A DNA stretch of 64,000 nt from a virus: IMG/VR virus record IMGVR_UViG_3300037882_003354, positions 186,001 through 250,000 of that record; one strand, written 5' to 3'. The notes under the pieces were generated by a model, which searched no databases, had not been told where the DNA came from, and saw only the letters and a program-made list of their open reading frames with translations. Positions within the stretch are counted from its first letter, which is position 1, and the number at the start of each line of letters is the position of its first letter. The translations under genes and the position numbers were made by a program. This document shows, piece by piece, positions 43,601-54,421 of this stretch.

Positions 43601-46600
43601 CATATAATGATTTTAGGGACGACATATTAATAGAATTTGAAAAACGTGTTTATAACAACATTAAGGCTGAGTATAGGAGAGAGTTATTTGATATCAACAC
43701 GGTCATGCCTGGATCTTTTAGGCCCACTGCATACACTCTTTCAGAAATAACTCATGTTTTACAGTCAGATTTCATCAAGTGGGTGGGATTCTACGGAATA
43801 GACTACACGACCAATGCAGTTGACCTCGACAATCCGTTCACCTGGAATTATTCTGGTGCGTACTGTGCGGCCCTGGCGCAGCCAGTGTCTGGATACTGGC
43901 GAGCAGTGTATAAGAAATTTTATGATACTGACCGTCCCCACACCAATCCCTGGGAAATGCTGGGATTTTCAGAGCAGCCCGACTGGTGGGAAACCTGGTA
44001 TGGACCAGCGCCATATACCTCGGGAAATAAAATACTATGGAACGACATTGAGTCAGGCACAATACGCCAAGGGGTAAATTCTGGGACTAACTTGACCTAC
44101 GCTCGTGCAGGCTTGAGTTTGATAATTCCTGTGGACCAATATGGCAACCTGTTGTCTCCTGATGTTCTTTTGGGTGGCGCTGGTGGAAATCGAGATAAAA
44201 TTGCCAACGTCACACCCTACAATCTAAGACAATCCTGGAAGTTTGGCGACCAATCTCCCGCTGAGACCGCCTGGAGGCGCAGCAGTTATTGGCCATTTGC
44301 AGTGCAACGGCTACTGGCTCTTTTGAACCCTGCTGTGTACGCGTCGCTAATGTACGACGTCAGTCGAATGACCAAGAATATCGCGGGACAGTGGACCTAT
44401 GGCAACCAGCAAGAGTTTTTAAAAATTAATAAAGTCATTGTATCTGACGACTCCGCCAGATTGTCGGCCGGTTATGGCGAGTATGTGAGAGAAATTGGCA
44501 AGCAACGTAGCAGTAACTATGTTCAAGAACTCATGCAAGATCTTGAATATGCCAATCTCAATCTATTTTATAAAGTGGGTGGATTTGTCAGTAAAGATAA
44601 AATAAGATTGGTGATAGATTCAGTTGACCCCAACAGCCCCAGTCCCGGCGCACTGTTGCCGCCTGAGGACTACAAACTAATCTTGAACGTCAGCAACCCC
44701 ATTCAATCCATAGGAATTTCTGGAGTAATTGTACAAAAGATAGACGGGAAATTTTTAGTCAAGGGATACGATCGATATAAACCCTATTTCAGTGTTTACG
44801 TCCCCACTCGAAATTCAAATACCCCAACCATCACAGTGGGCGGAGTCAGTGAGTCGTATGTGTCCTGGGATAATACATCCAATGATGGTGGCAACGGGTT
44901 ATCGGCCACCGACACCACCAGCGCCACTGCTGCAGCCACTGGTCACTTTTATCAAAAGGGCCAGATAGTTCTATACGGTGCAAATTTTTACCGAGTCACA
45001 GTCAGCCATCAAGCAGAATCCGCATTCAACCCGGCTTATTATCAAAGATTGGCCACTGTGCCCACCAGGGGGGGCGCAACTGTGCAAATGGCTGCGTCAT
45101 TCAGCAGCACTGTCAATGAAATACCCTACGGTACTGAATTCGACACCATACAGCAGGTGTATGATCTGTTGGTTGGATATGGGGCCTGGTTAACGGACCA
45201 GGGATTTGTATTTGATGAATACAGCACTGATTTTAATTCAACAATTGACTGGAATTTCTCTGCCAAGGAATTTTTGTATTGGTCCACACAAAATTGGGCC
45301 AACAACAGCGTTATAACACTGAGTCCGTTTTCCAATAGAATCAAATACAGTTTGCCCAACAGTGTGGTTGATGATGTTTTTAGTAGTTTTTATGAGTACA
45401 GCATACTACAAGCCAATGGAGTATCGCTGCCCAAGCAGAATATTGATGTAGATAGAAATGACGGCGTGTGTACTATTTCTACAAACGACGCCAACAGCGG
45501 CATGTATTTTGCAGTGATTAATTCAGTGCAAAAAGAACATGCCATGGTGTTCAACAACGCAACCATGTTTAATGACACGGTGTATAGTATTGAAACTGGA
45601 TATCGACAAAAACGCATGTTGATGTCTGGATTCAGGACAGCCAATTGGGACGGCGATTACTTCAGTCCCGGATTTGTGTATGATACGGCCACCATCAGCA
45701 CCTGGGAACCCTATACTGGATACCAGCCTGGATCGGTGGTACGCTATAAAAATGGAAATTACTATTCAGCAATTGGAAAACTAACCGGTTCCAAGACTTT
45801 TGATTTTACCAATTGGGTTTTACTTGGATCCAAGCCCATCGCTGGTCTACTGCCCAATTTTGATTATAAGATCAATCAGTTTGAAGATTTTTACAGCCTG
45901 GACACTGATAATTTTGATAGTGCACAGCAAAAAATGGCTCAGCATCTGATTGGATTCACACCCCGCAATTATCTTACAAATGTATTCACTGATCCCATCG
46001 CGCAATACAAGTTTTATCAGGGATTCATTAAAGAAAAAGGCACCCGTAATGCGGTGAGCAAATTGTCCAAGGCCAGTGTTCGTAACCTGCAGGGTGAAAT
46101 GACCTACACTGAGGAATGGGCATTTAGAATAGGTCAATACGGGTCCTATCAAACTTATCAAGAATTGGAAGTTCCGCTAACTGAGGGAAAATTTATAGAA
46201 AATCCCCAAGTGGTTAGTTTTGTGGATAACATACCGTCAGTAGCCAACGATTTAATTTATTACAGCACTGCCACTGACAGGATCATAGCACCAAATGACT
46301 ATGTTCCTGCCAGGTCGTTTGCACTGAATCCCGGCAGCTATCAGGACAATGACTTCCAATTGACCACTGCGGGATATGCTCGCACTGACGACGTGTTTGC
46401 CACTGCGTATAATGAAAACAGCCTGCTTGACATTGCCAATAGCAGGGCACTTGACGACGGTGATGTAATTTGGTTGGGATTTAAAAAAAATGGCGACTGG
46501 GATGTATTGCGATATACAAAATCCAAGTCCAGAGTCCTGGAAGTATCTGCCAGCCTACCAGGTAGTGAATTGACAGTAACCACCGACCTGTACCACGGAT

Positions 46601-49600
46601 TAACCAAGGGCGACATCGTATCCATAATTGAATATACGGATCAAATTGACGGGGTCTACCTAGTGCAATCAGTGCTGGATCTAAATCGATTTGTAGTAGC
46701 CAGTGAGGTGATAGCCATTGATAATGAAACATCGTCTGGTCCTGGATTATTGTTTAAATTTTCGAGTTTTAGGTTTAACAATTATGATGCATTTCCGTCG
46801 GATCAAGATTTAATTAAATTGCCCAAGGGAACCAAGATCTGGGTAGACGATGCTGGATCCGGTAAATGGGCGGTGTATCAAAAAATCAACAATTATCTCC
46901 CGGTGTCTAAAATAAGTCCCAATGCATTGGCCACGCAACAACTTGGTCGATCCATCAGCAAACGCCGCGGGTCCCAGGTGTTTGCAGTCGGAGCCCCGGC
47001 CTATCGCAATGTGGACGCTGACGAATATGGTGCCGTCTATGTGTACCGAAAAAATGAACGTTCGATTGAAAATTTGTTCAGTTATTCTTTGAAATATTCT
47101 TTGAACAGGAGATATACCGAAACACCTGGTCCAACGGATCTAGGGTATTCAGTAGTATACGATGACCTGGGGTTCAGCAGCCTGGATGCCCCCAATGGTT
47201 ATGGATTGATATTTGCTGGCGCACCGGCGGCCAGTCATGTGATATCCGACACCGTGGGCACTGATGTCATGCGACAATCCACTGGAACCGGGACAGCATC
47301 GTCCTTTGTCCAGGAGGGGCTGGTTAAAATCAGTAGTGTGAACGACATATTGATTGCTGAACAAGAAGAGTTTGTTTTATTGAGCCCCAAGCCCAGCAAT
47401 CATGAGCGTTTTGGATCTTCGTTATATGTCCAGCGCAACTCCCTTGCAAAATTGCTGATAGTTGGTGCCACACAAACATCAAATACTGGCACTGGTGATA
47501 TATTTTACGGACCCGGGCATGTTTATGCATTCACTGTAACAGCATCGTCGGCCTCCACATCAGCCACATTGGGTGTAACCTACATCAAGGAGTTGACCAC
47601 ATCATCAATAACCAATGCCAATACCGGCAGCCAGTGGGGACACTCGGTCAGTGGTTCAGATCGTGCAGGCGTGGTTGCAGTCAGCGCACCAGGCTGGCCA
47701 AGTACTGACATTGGTACTGGTGTGGTGGTTGTTTTCTCAGGAACCAACTACCTACAAACAATTAATTCTCCTTACGAGCCTGGATCCAGGTTCGGGGAAA
47801 AAGTTGTAGTATCGCCTGATGGTGGATACCTGTTTATTTCAGCACCACTGGCCAGAGGTATTGACCAATCTTATGGAAAGGTTGCTGTGTATACAGCAAC
47901 CAATGGCGTCTTTATAAGAGACAGTTCGCTAGAAATATTAAATCCCATACCTAACGTGGGCATGCAATTTGGTAAAGACATGGATGTCAGTGAAGACAAC
48001 CGGACACTGATAATATCGGCATTGGGTACCAATAAATCACTAGACACAACATTTGATGTTAGTCAATCAAATAATATCGCGTCTTTGGCAGACTCTACTA
48101 CTTTTGATACCAATGTCACGCAGTTTTATGGAAGTATTAAAAATTCCGGATCAGTATATCTGTATAATAGGCGTCAAAATAGGTTTGTATTTGCACAAGA
48201 CCTATCTCCGGTGTCATTATTACCAGGCACTGATTACGGGCATAGTATTATGCTGGATAGTGATGCCATCTATGTGGGTGCACCTGCGTACAACGGCACT
48301 ACCACAAGCACTATTACCACAAGTTCTTTCTATCAATTTTATAAAATAGAAAATGCCACCAACGGTTGGCAAGAGTTGAGAACGCAAGAAGATCTAGTGG
48401 CAATTGATAATATTCAGCAGGTCAGAATAATAGACAATTTTAAAGAAGAAATACTTGATTATCTGGATGTAATTGATCCACTCAAGGGCCGGATTGCTGG
48501 TATTGCAGATCAAGAATTAAAATACAAATCTGCATTTGATCCGGCGGTCTATTCCATAGGGGTAGCAGGCACCGTCAACGATGTCAACACAAATTGGTTG
48601 GATGAACATGTGGGCGAGTTGTGGTGGGATTTAAGTTCTGTCAAATACCAGTGGTATGAGCAAGGTGACGCCATATTTAGAAAAAACAACTGGGGCAAGT
48701 TGTTCCCAGGTGCAAGTATTGACGTTTATGAATGGGTGGGTTCTGATTTATTACCTGCAGATTGGAGCGCCCAGGCCGATACTCCCACGGGACTCACCCG
48801 TGGCATCAGCGGTCAGCCAAAATTTGCCGATAATTCAGTGATTTCTGTAAAACAAATCTACAATTCAGTCAGTAATTCTTTTAGTAATTACTATTACTTC
48901 TGGGTTAAAAACAAAATCACTGTGCCTACAGCAAAAAATAGACGAATTAGTTCGTTCCAAGTGGCTTCTTTAATTGCAGATCCCACTGCATATGGTCTGC
49001 CACACGTGGCCGTGATTTCCAGTGACAGTGTGGCCCTGGCCAATGTAGGTGCAGTATTGGTGGACAATCGCATGCATCTTAATGTTGCATCAGACATCAT
49101 TAACAGCGACATACCCAGGCATACTGAATGGTTGTTGTTGAAAGAGGGCTCGCCGGTCAGTGTGGCCCCTGCCTTGCTGGAAAAGAAATTGTTGGACAGT
49201 CTGCTGGGCCATGATGTCTTGGGAAATCTAGTGCCCAGTCCTGAGTTGACGTCACGCACCCGATACGGTATAGGTATCCGTCCTCAACAAACGCTGTTTA
49301 AAGATCGATTCCAGGCGTTGCGCAATCTAATTGAGTTTTCCAACGGGATCCTTAAATCCAACAGAATCACTGGAAACTATAGTTTTAAAAATTTAAATCA
49401 ACAGGAACAAATTCCCGATCAATACAGTCGTGCATACGATGTCATAGTGGAAGACAACGAAGGTCTGCTGACCATTGATACCTACCGCTTGAAGACGGCC
49501 AAGTTAAGTTGCACAGTGAGTAATGGAAAGATACGAAGTGTATCCATAGAAGATCCAGGCTTTGGGTATGTGACACCCCCGGCTGTAACCGTGGTTGATG

Positions 49601-52600
49601 ACAGCACCGGTGCACTCATAACAACTGAAATTGATTCATTGGGCAGGGTTACATCAGCTAGTATTACTGATGCGGGTGGAAATTTTATAACAGCTCCTGC
49701 ACTGGTGGTCAGACCTTATACGGTCATGGTGTTATCTGACTCTATCTACAAAGGCAAATGGACTCAGTTTATATTTGATTCAAATTCAGCACAGTGGATT
49801 AGATTGCGCACACAGCAATATAATACTCCTGCTTATTGGTACTATATTGATTGGTCCAGTGCTGACTATAATACGTTTATAGATTATACAGTCACTGTCA
49901 ATGATGTATTTGAGCTTAATAAACTATCGCTTGCTCTGGGTCAATACGTAAAAGTTAAAAATGGCGGGCTGGGCTATTACATAATATTAAACAGGGTTAA
50001 ATCCAACGGAAATTTTAGCGACCAATATGACATTGTGTTTGCTGAAAAAGGAACCATACAAATTTCGGACAGCATTTGGGATACAAAGAATTCCACATTT
50101 AATTTTGACCAGGGAAATTTATATGATCAAACATTGTACGATCAAGGTCCTGATTTGGAATTAAAATTTATACTGTCAGCATTAAAGAACGATCTGTTTG
50201 TGCGTGACCTCAAGATTAATTGGAACTTATTCTTTTTCAAAGCAGTAAAATATGCGTTGACTGAACAAAAATTGTTAGACTGGGCATTCAAAACCAGTTT
50301 TATCAGTGTTACAAACAATGCAGGTACTCTTGATCAGCGACCAGTGTATAAATTGACCGACAGTGTATATTTTGAGCAATACCTGGAAGAGGTCAAACCT
50401 TACCATTCAATCATCAGAGACTTTACCACCAATTACGGTGTGATTGACCCCACTCAAACACATACTACAGATTTTGACATTGCGTCCACATATGAAAAAG
50501 ATACTGATCAATTTATTTCGGTAGACACCAGCGATACCTCCACGGTATTGTTAAACACTTATCCGTGGAAATCATGGACAGACAACTACAAATTTGGCAT
50601 CGGCAGCATATCTGTAGGGCGTGGGGGCTCGGGTTATACCACACCGCCACAGGTGATCGTACAGGCTGCTGACGGTGATTCTGGGCAAGGTGCCACCGCA
50701 CGTGCCTACATTAGATCTGGTGCAGTCAGCGATATTGAGGTGACCAATCCTGGACAGGGCTATTTGGTGAGCCCCAGCGTGGAGTTGATTGGTGGCGGAG
50801 ACACCGCATTGACTCCGGCAATTGCCTATGCTCGCCTGTCCAATCAAAAGGTTCGCTCCAACACCATTGGAATGAAATTTGACAGAATATCACCAGTCAA
50901 CCAAATAGGCGACAAGGCAATCACTGATCGATTTTTTGGTAATAGTGTTACGGCGGAGTTCACACTCACCTGGTTGGCACAACCAGACAGGTCTAAAATT
51001 TCAGTCGCTCTTAACGGATCAATTTTACTTATTTCTGATTATACCATCGAGTATTACACTGCTTTGTATAATGGTTATAATAAAAAATACAGCAGGATAG
51101 TTTTCTTAAATTATATACCCACAGTTGGGCAGATCGTTGAGGTTGAATACGAAAAGCATATTGTATTGCAAACAGCAGTTGATCGAATTCAAAATTACTA
51201 TGCGCCAATATCCGGCATGCCGGGTCTGGATTTGCCACAATTGATGACCGGTATAGAATACCCCAAAACGTCCATCGACTCGTTGCCTTTTGATTATTCC
51301 ACTGCCTGGGACAAATCCCAGACACCATTCGGTGTGTCATCGTGGGCAGACGACATTGGATATTATACCAAGGCCAAGATTGTTGCAACTGCACACACTG
51401 GTACCGACACACTGGTGCTTAATTCGGTAAGTGGAATAGCAGTGGGTCAGTTTGCCAACATCACCAGCGATGTGGTGTCTAAATTTAGCGATCAAATGGC
51501 CACTGTGACGGCTGTCAACGTAGCAAGGTCATCTGTGCGATTCAGTTCAACAATAACCGGTGTGGTCTCTGCTAATACTCTGACACATCAAATAGAATTT
51601 TGGAGTTACGATGCGAACTCCAATCTACTTGATACTGTTATTGATGGTGGAACCTGGACATCTTTGACCAGCATTGGTGCACTGGGAATAAATCCAGAAG
51701 ATATTATCCTTGACGGTGATAATTTCTACAGTCCTGACACCAGCCATGCACCTGAAGAGATGGTGCCAGGACAGGTGACAGAAAGTCTGGGCATCAATGT
51801 CTATACTAAAAACTCTGTCGGTGCTCCTGTGATTTTCGCCAGTAGTTTTGACGTATATGCCAGCAATACCACCACTGTGCACACGTTGAGCATCGTTCCT
51901 CCCAATGTGAACAGCATTGTGGTGGTGTTTGATAACGTCATGTTTGATTATGTTGAGTATTCAGACACTGTGATTTTTGAGACCAACGCACAATTCACCA
52001 TCAATTGGGCCACTAACGAGATCATCATACCACCGCAGTCAGTGTCTGGAAAGTTGGGTTACACCATTGTCAGCATAGGTGGTGGTATAGAAGCCAATCC
52101 GGGAGTCATTGATGTCACATATTTGACCACTGACCGGTCAACTGCGCAATTGCAGAGTCTGTCGGCATATACCACAGTCCGTGGTGCCTACGTCACAGTC
52201 AATGGACGCAGCATACCGGCGGCCACCACCTCCACTGATTACGTTAGTTATGTATTGACCTATGTGGGCGATAATAACAAACGCGCAGCAGTTGATGTGC
52301 AAAATCTGCCGGATGGTACTAACACCATACAGGCCTGGTTTTTTGGCACCACGTACAGTTATTATAATGAAATCACGGAACAAGTTTTTTCAATAACTTC
52401 GAACGACCAAACAGTGCAAAGTCTCCTGCATCCGCCAGGTAATTTAGAACCCGCGGATGCTCAGGTCATTGTGGAAATAAAAGATCAGCAGGGCCGTCGC
52501 AGGTTGACGCCACCGTTTGTCAGCTATTACTCAATACTGAACATCAACAACACAACTTTCAAGATTAACAATCGAAAAATTCGCTCACCAGGCACATACT

Positions 52601-54420
52601 CCATAAATGCAGGAAATGCACGGGTATACGTGAACGGCATTAAGTTGAGGCCAGGTTTTGATTATTCTGTCAACGCCGATAACACAGTGACATTGACTGC
52701 CAGTTCTATCAGGGTCAACGACGTTGTTGCCATTGTTGACCTTGGTGTACTTGATTATGACTATGACATCCAAGGTTCTGTACTAACACTAACTGCTGCA
52801 CCTGTGGGTAGCGAGATCAAAGTTGTGACCTTCACTGACCACGATGGCATGCTGATGCAGACCGAGCGGTTTGATGGAACTCCCACCAAGAGATACAAAC
52901 TCAACAGAGCCGTTCTTGACGACAATTATATATGGGTGCAGGTCAACGGGGTTCCCTTGACCAGCCGATTGGATTTTGTCATGTTAGATGATCAGGTGAC
53001 TGTGCAAATCAGTGATTCATATCACCATGTGTCCACTGACGTGGTCATTATAACCAGTGTCAGCAGCCAGAAACTGGCAGTGACCATACTTGGTTATAGA
53101 ATCTTTATGGACATGTTTAATCGTACACATTTCAAGAGATTGTCCAAGCAAAACACCACATACTTGACACATCCATTGGCAGTCATAGACACTGAAATTT
53201 ACGTGGCAGATGCCAAGGTTCTCACTCCACCACTGCCCTCTAAGAAGATACCTGGAGTGATTCTTGTCGATGGTGAACGAATCGAATTCTTCAAGATCAC
53301 TAACAATGTATTGAGTCAATTGCGCAGGGGCACGCTGGGCACCTCTCCAGCTGAATACTCGGATCTGTATACCAAGGTCATTGATCAGAGTCCTGATCAA
53401 ACTATACCTTATGCAGAAAACATTTTACGCCAAGCGCATACCACCACTGCTGGGACCGACACTTATCTGATCAGTACAGTGACCACCAGTACAGGTGGTG
53501 ATGGTATTATATTGACCACTAATGTCACGGCTGCTACTCCCACTGAGCAACTGATCCCCAATGCATTGTCACAGCCCACACTGATTCCTATGATTGATCA
53601 GGTGTCAGTATACTATGGCGGTCGCCTGTTGCGGAAGACTGGTGCATATTATCATGATACTACCGTGGCCTATGACAGTCCTGAAATCAACCTGGTGGGT
53701 ACCACTTCCACCAGTCTCATGTTGCCAGAGATATCGTTACCAAAAGATGCCTACGTCACACTGGATACAAACAAAGTTTGGGTACGCACTGATTCAAACC
53801 AATTGGACGCAGTCAACGGGTATGTGTACAATGGATTACATTATGCACCACCAGAGTTTGCCATCAATATCGTTCCGGAAGTTGCTGTGCCGGTTAGCAG
53901 TCTAATCACCGGAGGTACGGGTCCCTATGCTAATACCACAGGATTTATAATACCATTAACGCCCGCCAATGTTACAATACAAGAGGGCTGGCTTTGTTCG
54001 GTTCCGGGATATAGTACCCCGTTTGTTGTCACTCAGGTGACGCAGGGGCCCTTTCTTACTTACGGCATAGGCATAAGTATACTTTTTAATGGTGGTGTTA
54101 ATTTTACTCTTGCTTTCCCTCTTAAATTTTATACACCACTTGAACAGAGATTGACGTTAAATATTGCAGGTGGTGTGGGAGATGGCATTCAATTGATCAT
54201 TGTTAAGAAACAATTTGATAGAGATACGGAATGGAATGATGCCGTCACTGATAATTCCACCCTGTCATTGATGCAGAGTACCACGGCTCCTGCAGTATTT
54301 TTGCAGAGAAGACCTGCTGAACTACCAGACAAGTATTATTATGGTGGTGATGCCACACTGACTGACGGTGGCGGATTTGCCCTGACTGACAACAATAACG
54401 AAACCATCCAAGGATATTAA
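40621..54420 (+). CDS. Giant baseplate wedge protein at the gp7 position, 4599 aa
   Basis: By order (5-25-6-here) this is the gp7 equivalent, but T4 gp7 has 1032 aa. The N-terminus INLLPEFLRSEKNSKFLSSTIDQLIQPPQLERIDGYIGSK resembles large baseplate proteins of T4-like cyanophages. Residues about 2100-2580 contain a series of FG-GAP-like blades (RFGSSLYV, QWGHSVSG, RFGEKVVV, QFGKDMDV, DYGHSIML, each followed by hydrophobic xxxVGAP or ISAP strands), a beta-propeller. Two copies of a GFGYVTPPAVTVV / GGSGYTTPPQVIV type motif lie near residues 2980 and 3340. The C-terminal 1000 residues are repeated beta domains with small insert strands. No frameshift is seen over 13.8 kb. The end overlaps nothing; the next gene starts 1 nt later. 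Confidence 0.78.
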   Translation: MATKIIKSINLLPEFLRSEKNSKFLSSTIDQLIQPPQLERIDGYIGSKLTPTYNSTSDVYIPESLPLRRDYQLDPALVINDAAETPRDVIALDDLINEIKTKGGINNNLDRMFRSEFYSYDPHIDWDKLINYAQYYWLPVGPDIITITGQQSNSTSTYVVRDNPQDSAFIFNPNGLIEDPLITLYNGSTYRFEISSKHKFYIKTAPSEGSDDLYNFGVTNNGTSSGIITLVVNQYTPMTLYYVAGDQKFAAGEFVIKDITQDSAVDVDAEIVGKKNYISGTGIALTNGMKIKFGGDVSPVYYQNKEFFVEGVGRAITLIDYTTLNTPDRIASIFDEDFDANPFDEYPFDNFKNLPLAPEYMTVNRGSRDLNPWTRYNRWVHRDVIELSAKFNGREPVFPQKLRAKRPIIEFKANLALYNFGTQAIGSVDLIDTETKDAFSTVSGSAGYHVDGVLLQQGHRVIFNADSDADVRGRVYQVNYATYNKKLTLELKIVSDTVPAAFSSTVINTGDTYAGTNWWYDGSVWRYAQQHTSLNQPPLFDLFDNQGYSYSDPDEYLTNFSGNKIFSYEVGTGATDAVLGIPLKYRNSVGVGSYLFKNYFMTESISITENQTDYTIPTSMAYCKFANAAGDVYKNVWAPAEEYQIPILQFQALESSTASVAVTCIDAPSTTNMTVDVYVDDNKLPTSQYTTSVVAGTYLVNFTTLIPTGSRVLFKIYSDKIPNDRGYYETPISLTNNPLNGVIESMTLSDLGDHLHTMVNRTPSFSGQVLGSNNLRDLSDIEKYGYRLVSNANPMPFAQMFIGKKEHSAVDAIVKAGDQYNQFKMILLKQISLLSEQVNPVDALDIAMKEINKDKDLRTPYYLSDMIAYGSDKTVRTWRVANSRIKQYSLSSSFDPSVLGMRSVLVYLNGEQLLLNQDYSFDTVDSLVTLLVDLKVGDQLTVNDYYSTIGCYVPPTPTKLGLYPKYSPSKFLDNTYAKEPINVIQGHDGSIMVAYNDFRDDILIEFEKRVYNNIKAEYRRELFDINTVMPGSFRPTAYTLSEITHVLQSDFIKWVGFYGIDYTTNAVDLDNPFTWNYSGAYCAALAQPVSGYWRAVYKKFYDTDRPHTNPWEMLGFSEQPDWWETWYGPAPYTSGNKILWNDIESGTIRQGVNSGTNLTYARAGLSLIIPVDQYGNLLSPDVLLGGAGGNRDKIANVTPYNLRQSWKFGDQSPAETAWRRSSYWPFAVQRLLALLNPAVYASLMYDVSRMTKNIAGQWTYGNQQEFLKINKVIVSDDSARLSAGYGEYVREIGKQRSSNYVQELMQDLEYANLNLFYKVGGFVSKDKIRLVIDSVDPNSPSPGALLPPEDYKLILNVSNPIQSIGISGVIVQKIDGKFLVKGYDRYKPYFSVYVPTRNSNTPTITVGGVSESYVSWDNTSNDGGNGLSATDTTSATAAATGHFYQKGQIVLYGANFYRVTVSHQAESAFNPAYYQRLATVPTRGGATVQMAASFSSTVNEIPYGTEFDTIQQVYDLLVGYGAWLTDQGFVFDEYSTDFNSTIDWNFSAKEFLYWSTQNWANNSVITLSPFSNRIKYSLPNSVVDDVFSSFYEYSILQANGVSLPKQNIDVDRNDGVCTISTNDANSGMYFAVINSVQKEHAMVFNNATMFNDTVYSIETGYRQKRMLMSGFRTANWDGDYFSPGFVYDTATISTWEPYTGYQPGSVVRYKNGNYYSAIGKLTGSKTFDFTNWVLLGSKPIAGLLPNFDYKINQFEDFYSLDTDNFDSAQQKMAQHLIGFTPRNYLTNVFTDPIAQYKFYQGFIKEKGTRNAVSKLSKASVRNLQGEMTYTEEWAFRIGQYGSYQTYQELEVPLTEGKFIENPQVVSFVDNIPSVANDLIYYSTATDRIIAPNDYVPARSFALNPGSYQDNDFQLTTAGYARTDDVFATAYNENSLLDIANSRALDDGDVIWLGFKKNGDWDVLRYTKSKSRVLEVSASLPGSELTVTTDLYHGLTKGDIVSIIEYTDQIDGVYLVQSVLDLNRFVVASEVIAIDNETSSGPGLLFKFSSFRFNNYDAFPSDQDLIKLPKGTKIWVDDAGSGKWAVYQKINNYLPVSKISPNALATQQLGRSISKRRGSQVFAVGAPAYRNVDADEYGAVYVYRKNERSIENLFSYSLKYSLNRRYTETPGPTDLGYSVVYDDLGFSSLDAPNGYGLIFAGAPAASHVISDTVGTDVMRQSTGTGTASSFVQEGLVKISSVNDILIAEQEEFVLLSPKPSNHERFGSSLYVQRNSLAKLLIVGATQTSNTGTGDIFYGPGHVYAFTVTASSASTSATLGVTYIKELTTSSITNANTGSQWGHSVSGSDRAGVVAVSAPGWPSTDIGTGVVVVFSGTNYLQTINSPYEPGSRFGEKVVVSPDGGYLFISAPLARGIDQSYGKVAVYTATNGVFIRDSSLEILNPIPNVGMQFGKDMDVSEDNRTLIISALGTNKSLDTTFDVSQSNNIASLADSTTFDTNVTQFYGSIKNSGSVYLYNRRQNRFVFAQDLSPVSLLPGTDYGHSIMLDSDAIYVGAPAYNGTTTSTITTSSFYQFYKIENATNGWQELRTQEDLVAIDNIQQVRIIDNFKEEILDYLDVIDPLKGRIAGIADQELKYKSAFDPAVYSIGVAGTVNDVNTNWLDEHVGELWWDLSSVKYQWYEQGDAIFRKNNWGKLFPGASIDVYEWVGSDLLPADWSAQADTPTGLTRGISGQPKFADNSVISVKQIYNSVSNSFSNYYYFWVKNKITVPTAKNRRISSFQVASLIADPTAYGLPHVAVISSDSVALANVGAVLVDNRMHLNVASDIINSDIPRHTEWLLLKEGSPVSVAPALLEKKLLDSLLGHDVLGNLVPSPELTSRTRYGIGIRPQQTLFKDRFQALRNLIEFSNGILKSNRITGNYSFKNLNQQEQIPDQYSRAYDVIVEDNEGLLTIDTYRLKTAKLSCTVSNGKIRSVSIEDPGFGYVTPPAVTVVDDSTGALITTEIDSLGRVTSASITDAGGNFITAPALVVRPYTVMVLSDSIYKGKWTQFIFDSNSAQWIRLRTQQYNTPAYWYYIDWSSADYNTFIDYTVTVNDVFELNKLSLALGQYVKVKNGGLGYYIILNRVKSNGNFSDQYDIVFAEKGTIQISDSIWDTKNSTFNFDQGNLYDQTLYDQGPDLELKFILSALKNDLFVRDLKINWNLFFFKAVKYALTEQKLLDWAFKTSFISVTNNAGTLDQRPVYKLTDSVYFEQYLEEVKPYHSIIRDFTTNYGVIDPTQTHTTDFDIASTYEKDTDQFISVDTSDTSTVLLNTYPWKSWTDNYKFGIGSISVGRGGSGYTTPPQVIVQAADGDSGQGATARAYIRSGAVSDIEVTNPGQGYLVSPSVELIGGGDTALTPAIAYARLSNQKVRSNTIGMKFDRISPVNQIGDKAITDRFFGNSVTAEFTLTWLAQPDRSKISVALNGSILLISDYTIEYYTALYNGYNKKYSRIVFLNYIPTVGQIVEVEYEKHIVLQTAVDRIQNYYAPISGMPGLDLPQLMTGIEYPKTSIDSLPFDYSTAWDKSQTPFGVSSWADDIGYYTKAKIVATAHTGTDTLVLNSVSGIAVGQFANITSDVVSKFSDQMATVTAVNVARSSVRFSSTITGVVSANTLTHQIEFWSYDANSNLLDTVIDGGTWTSLTSIGALGINPEDIILDGDNFYSPDTSHAPEEMVPGQVTESLGINVYTKNSVGAPVIFASSFDVYASNTTTVHTLSIVPPNVNSIVVVFDNVMFDYVEYSDTVIFETNAQFTINWATNEIIIPPQSVSGKLGYTIVSIGGGIEANPGVIDVTYLTTDRSTAQLQSLSAYTTVRGAYVTVNGRSIPAATTSTDYVSYVLTYVGDNNKRAAVDVQNLPDGTNTIQAWFFGTTYSYYNEITEQVFSITSNDQTVQSLLHPPGNLEPADAQVIVEIKDQQGRRRLTPPFVSYYSILNINNTTFKINNRKIRSPGTYSINAGNARVYVNGIKLRPGFDYSVNADNTVTLTASSIRVNDVVAIVDLGVLDYDYDIQGSVLTLTAAPVGSEIKVVTFTDHDGMLMQTERFDGTPTKRYKLNRAVLDDNYIWVQVNGVPLTSRLDFVMLDDQVTVQISDSYHHVSTDVVIITSVSSQKLAVTILGYRIFMDMFNRTHFKRLSKQNTTYLTHPLAVIDTEIYVADAKVLTPPLPSKKIPGVILVDGERIEFFKITNNVLSQLRRGTLGTSPAEYSDLYTKVIDQSPDQTIPYAENILRQAHTTTAGTDTYLISTVTTSTGGDGIILTTNVTAATPTEQLIPNALSQPTLIPMIDQVSVYYGGRLLRKTGAYYHDTTVAYDSPEINLVGTTSTSLMLPEISLPKDAYVTLDTNKVWVRTDSNQLDAVNGYVYNGLHYAPPEFAINIVPEVAVPVSSLITGGTGPYANTTGFIIPLTPANVTIQEGWLCSVPGYSTPFVVTQVTQGPFLTYGIGISILFNGGVNFTLAFPLKFYTPLEQRLTLNIAGGVGDGIQLIIVKKQFDRDTEWNDAVTDNSTLSLMQSTTAPAVFLQRRPAELPDKYYYGGDATLTDGGGFALTDNNNETIQGY

Positions 54421-54421
54421 T

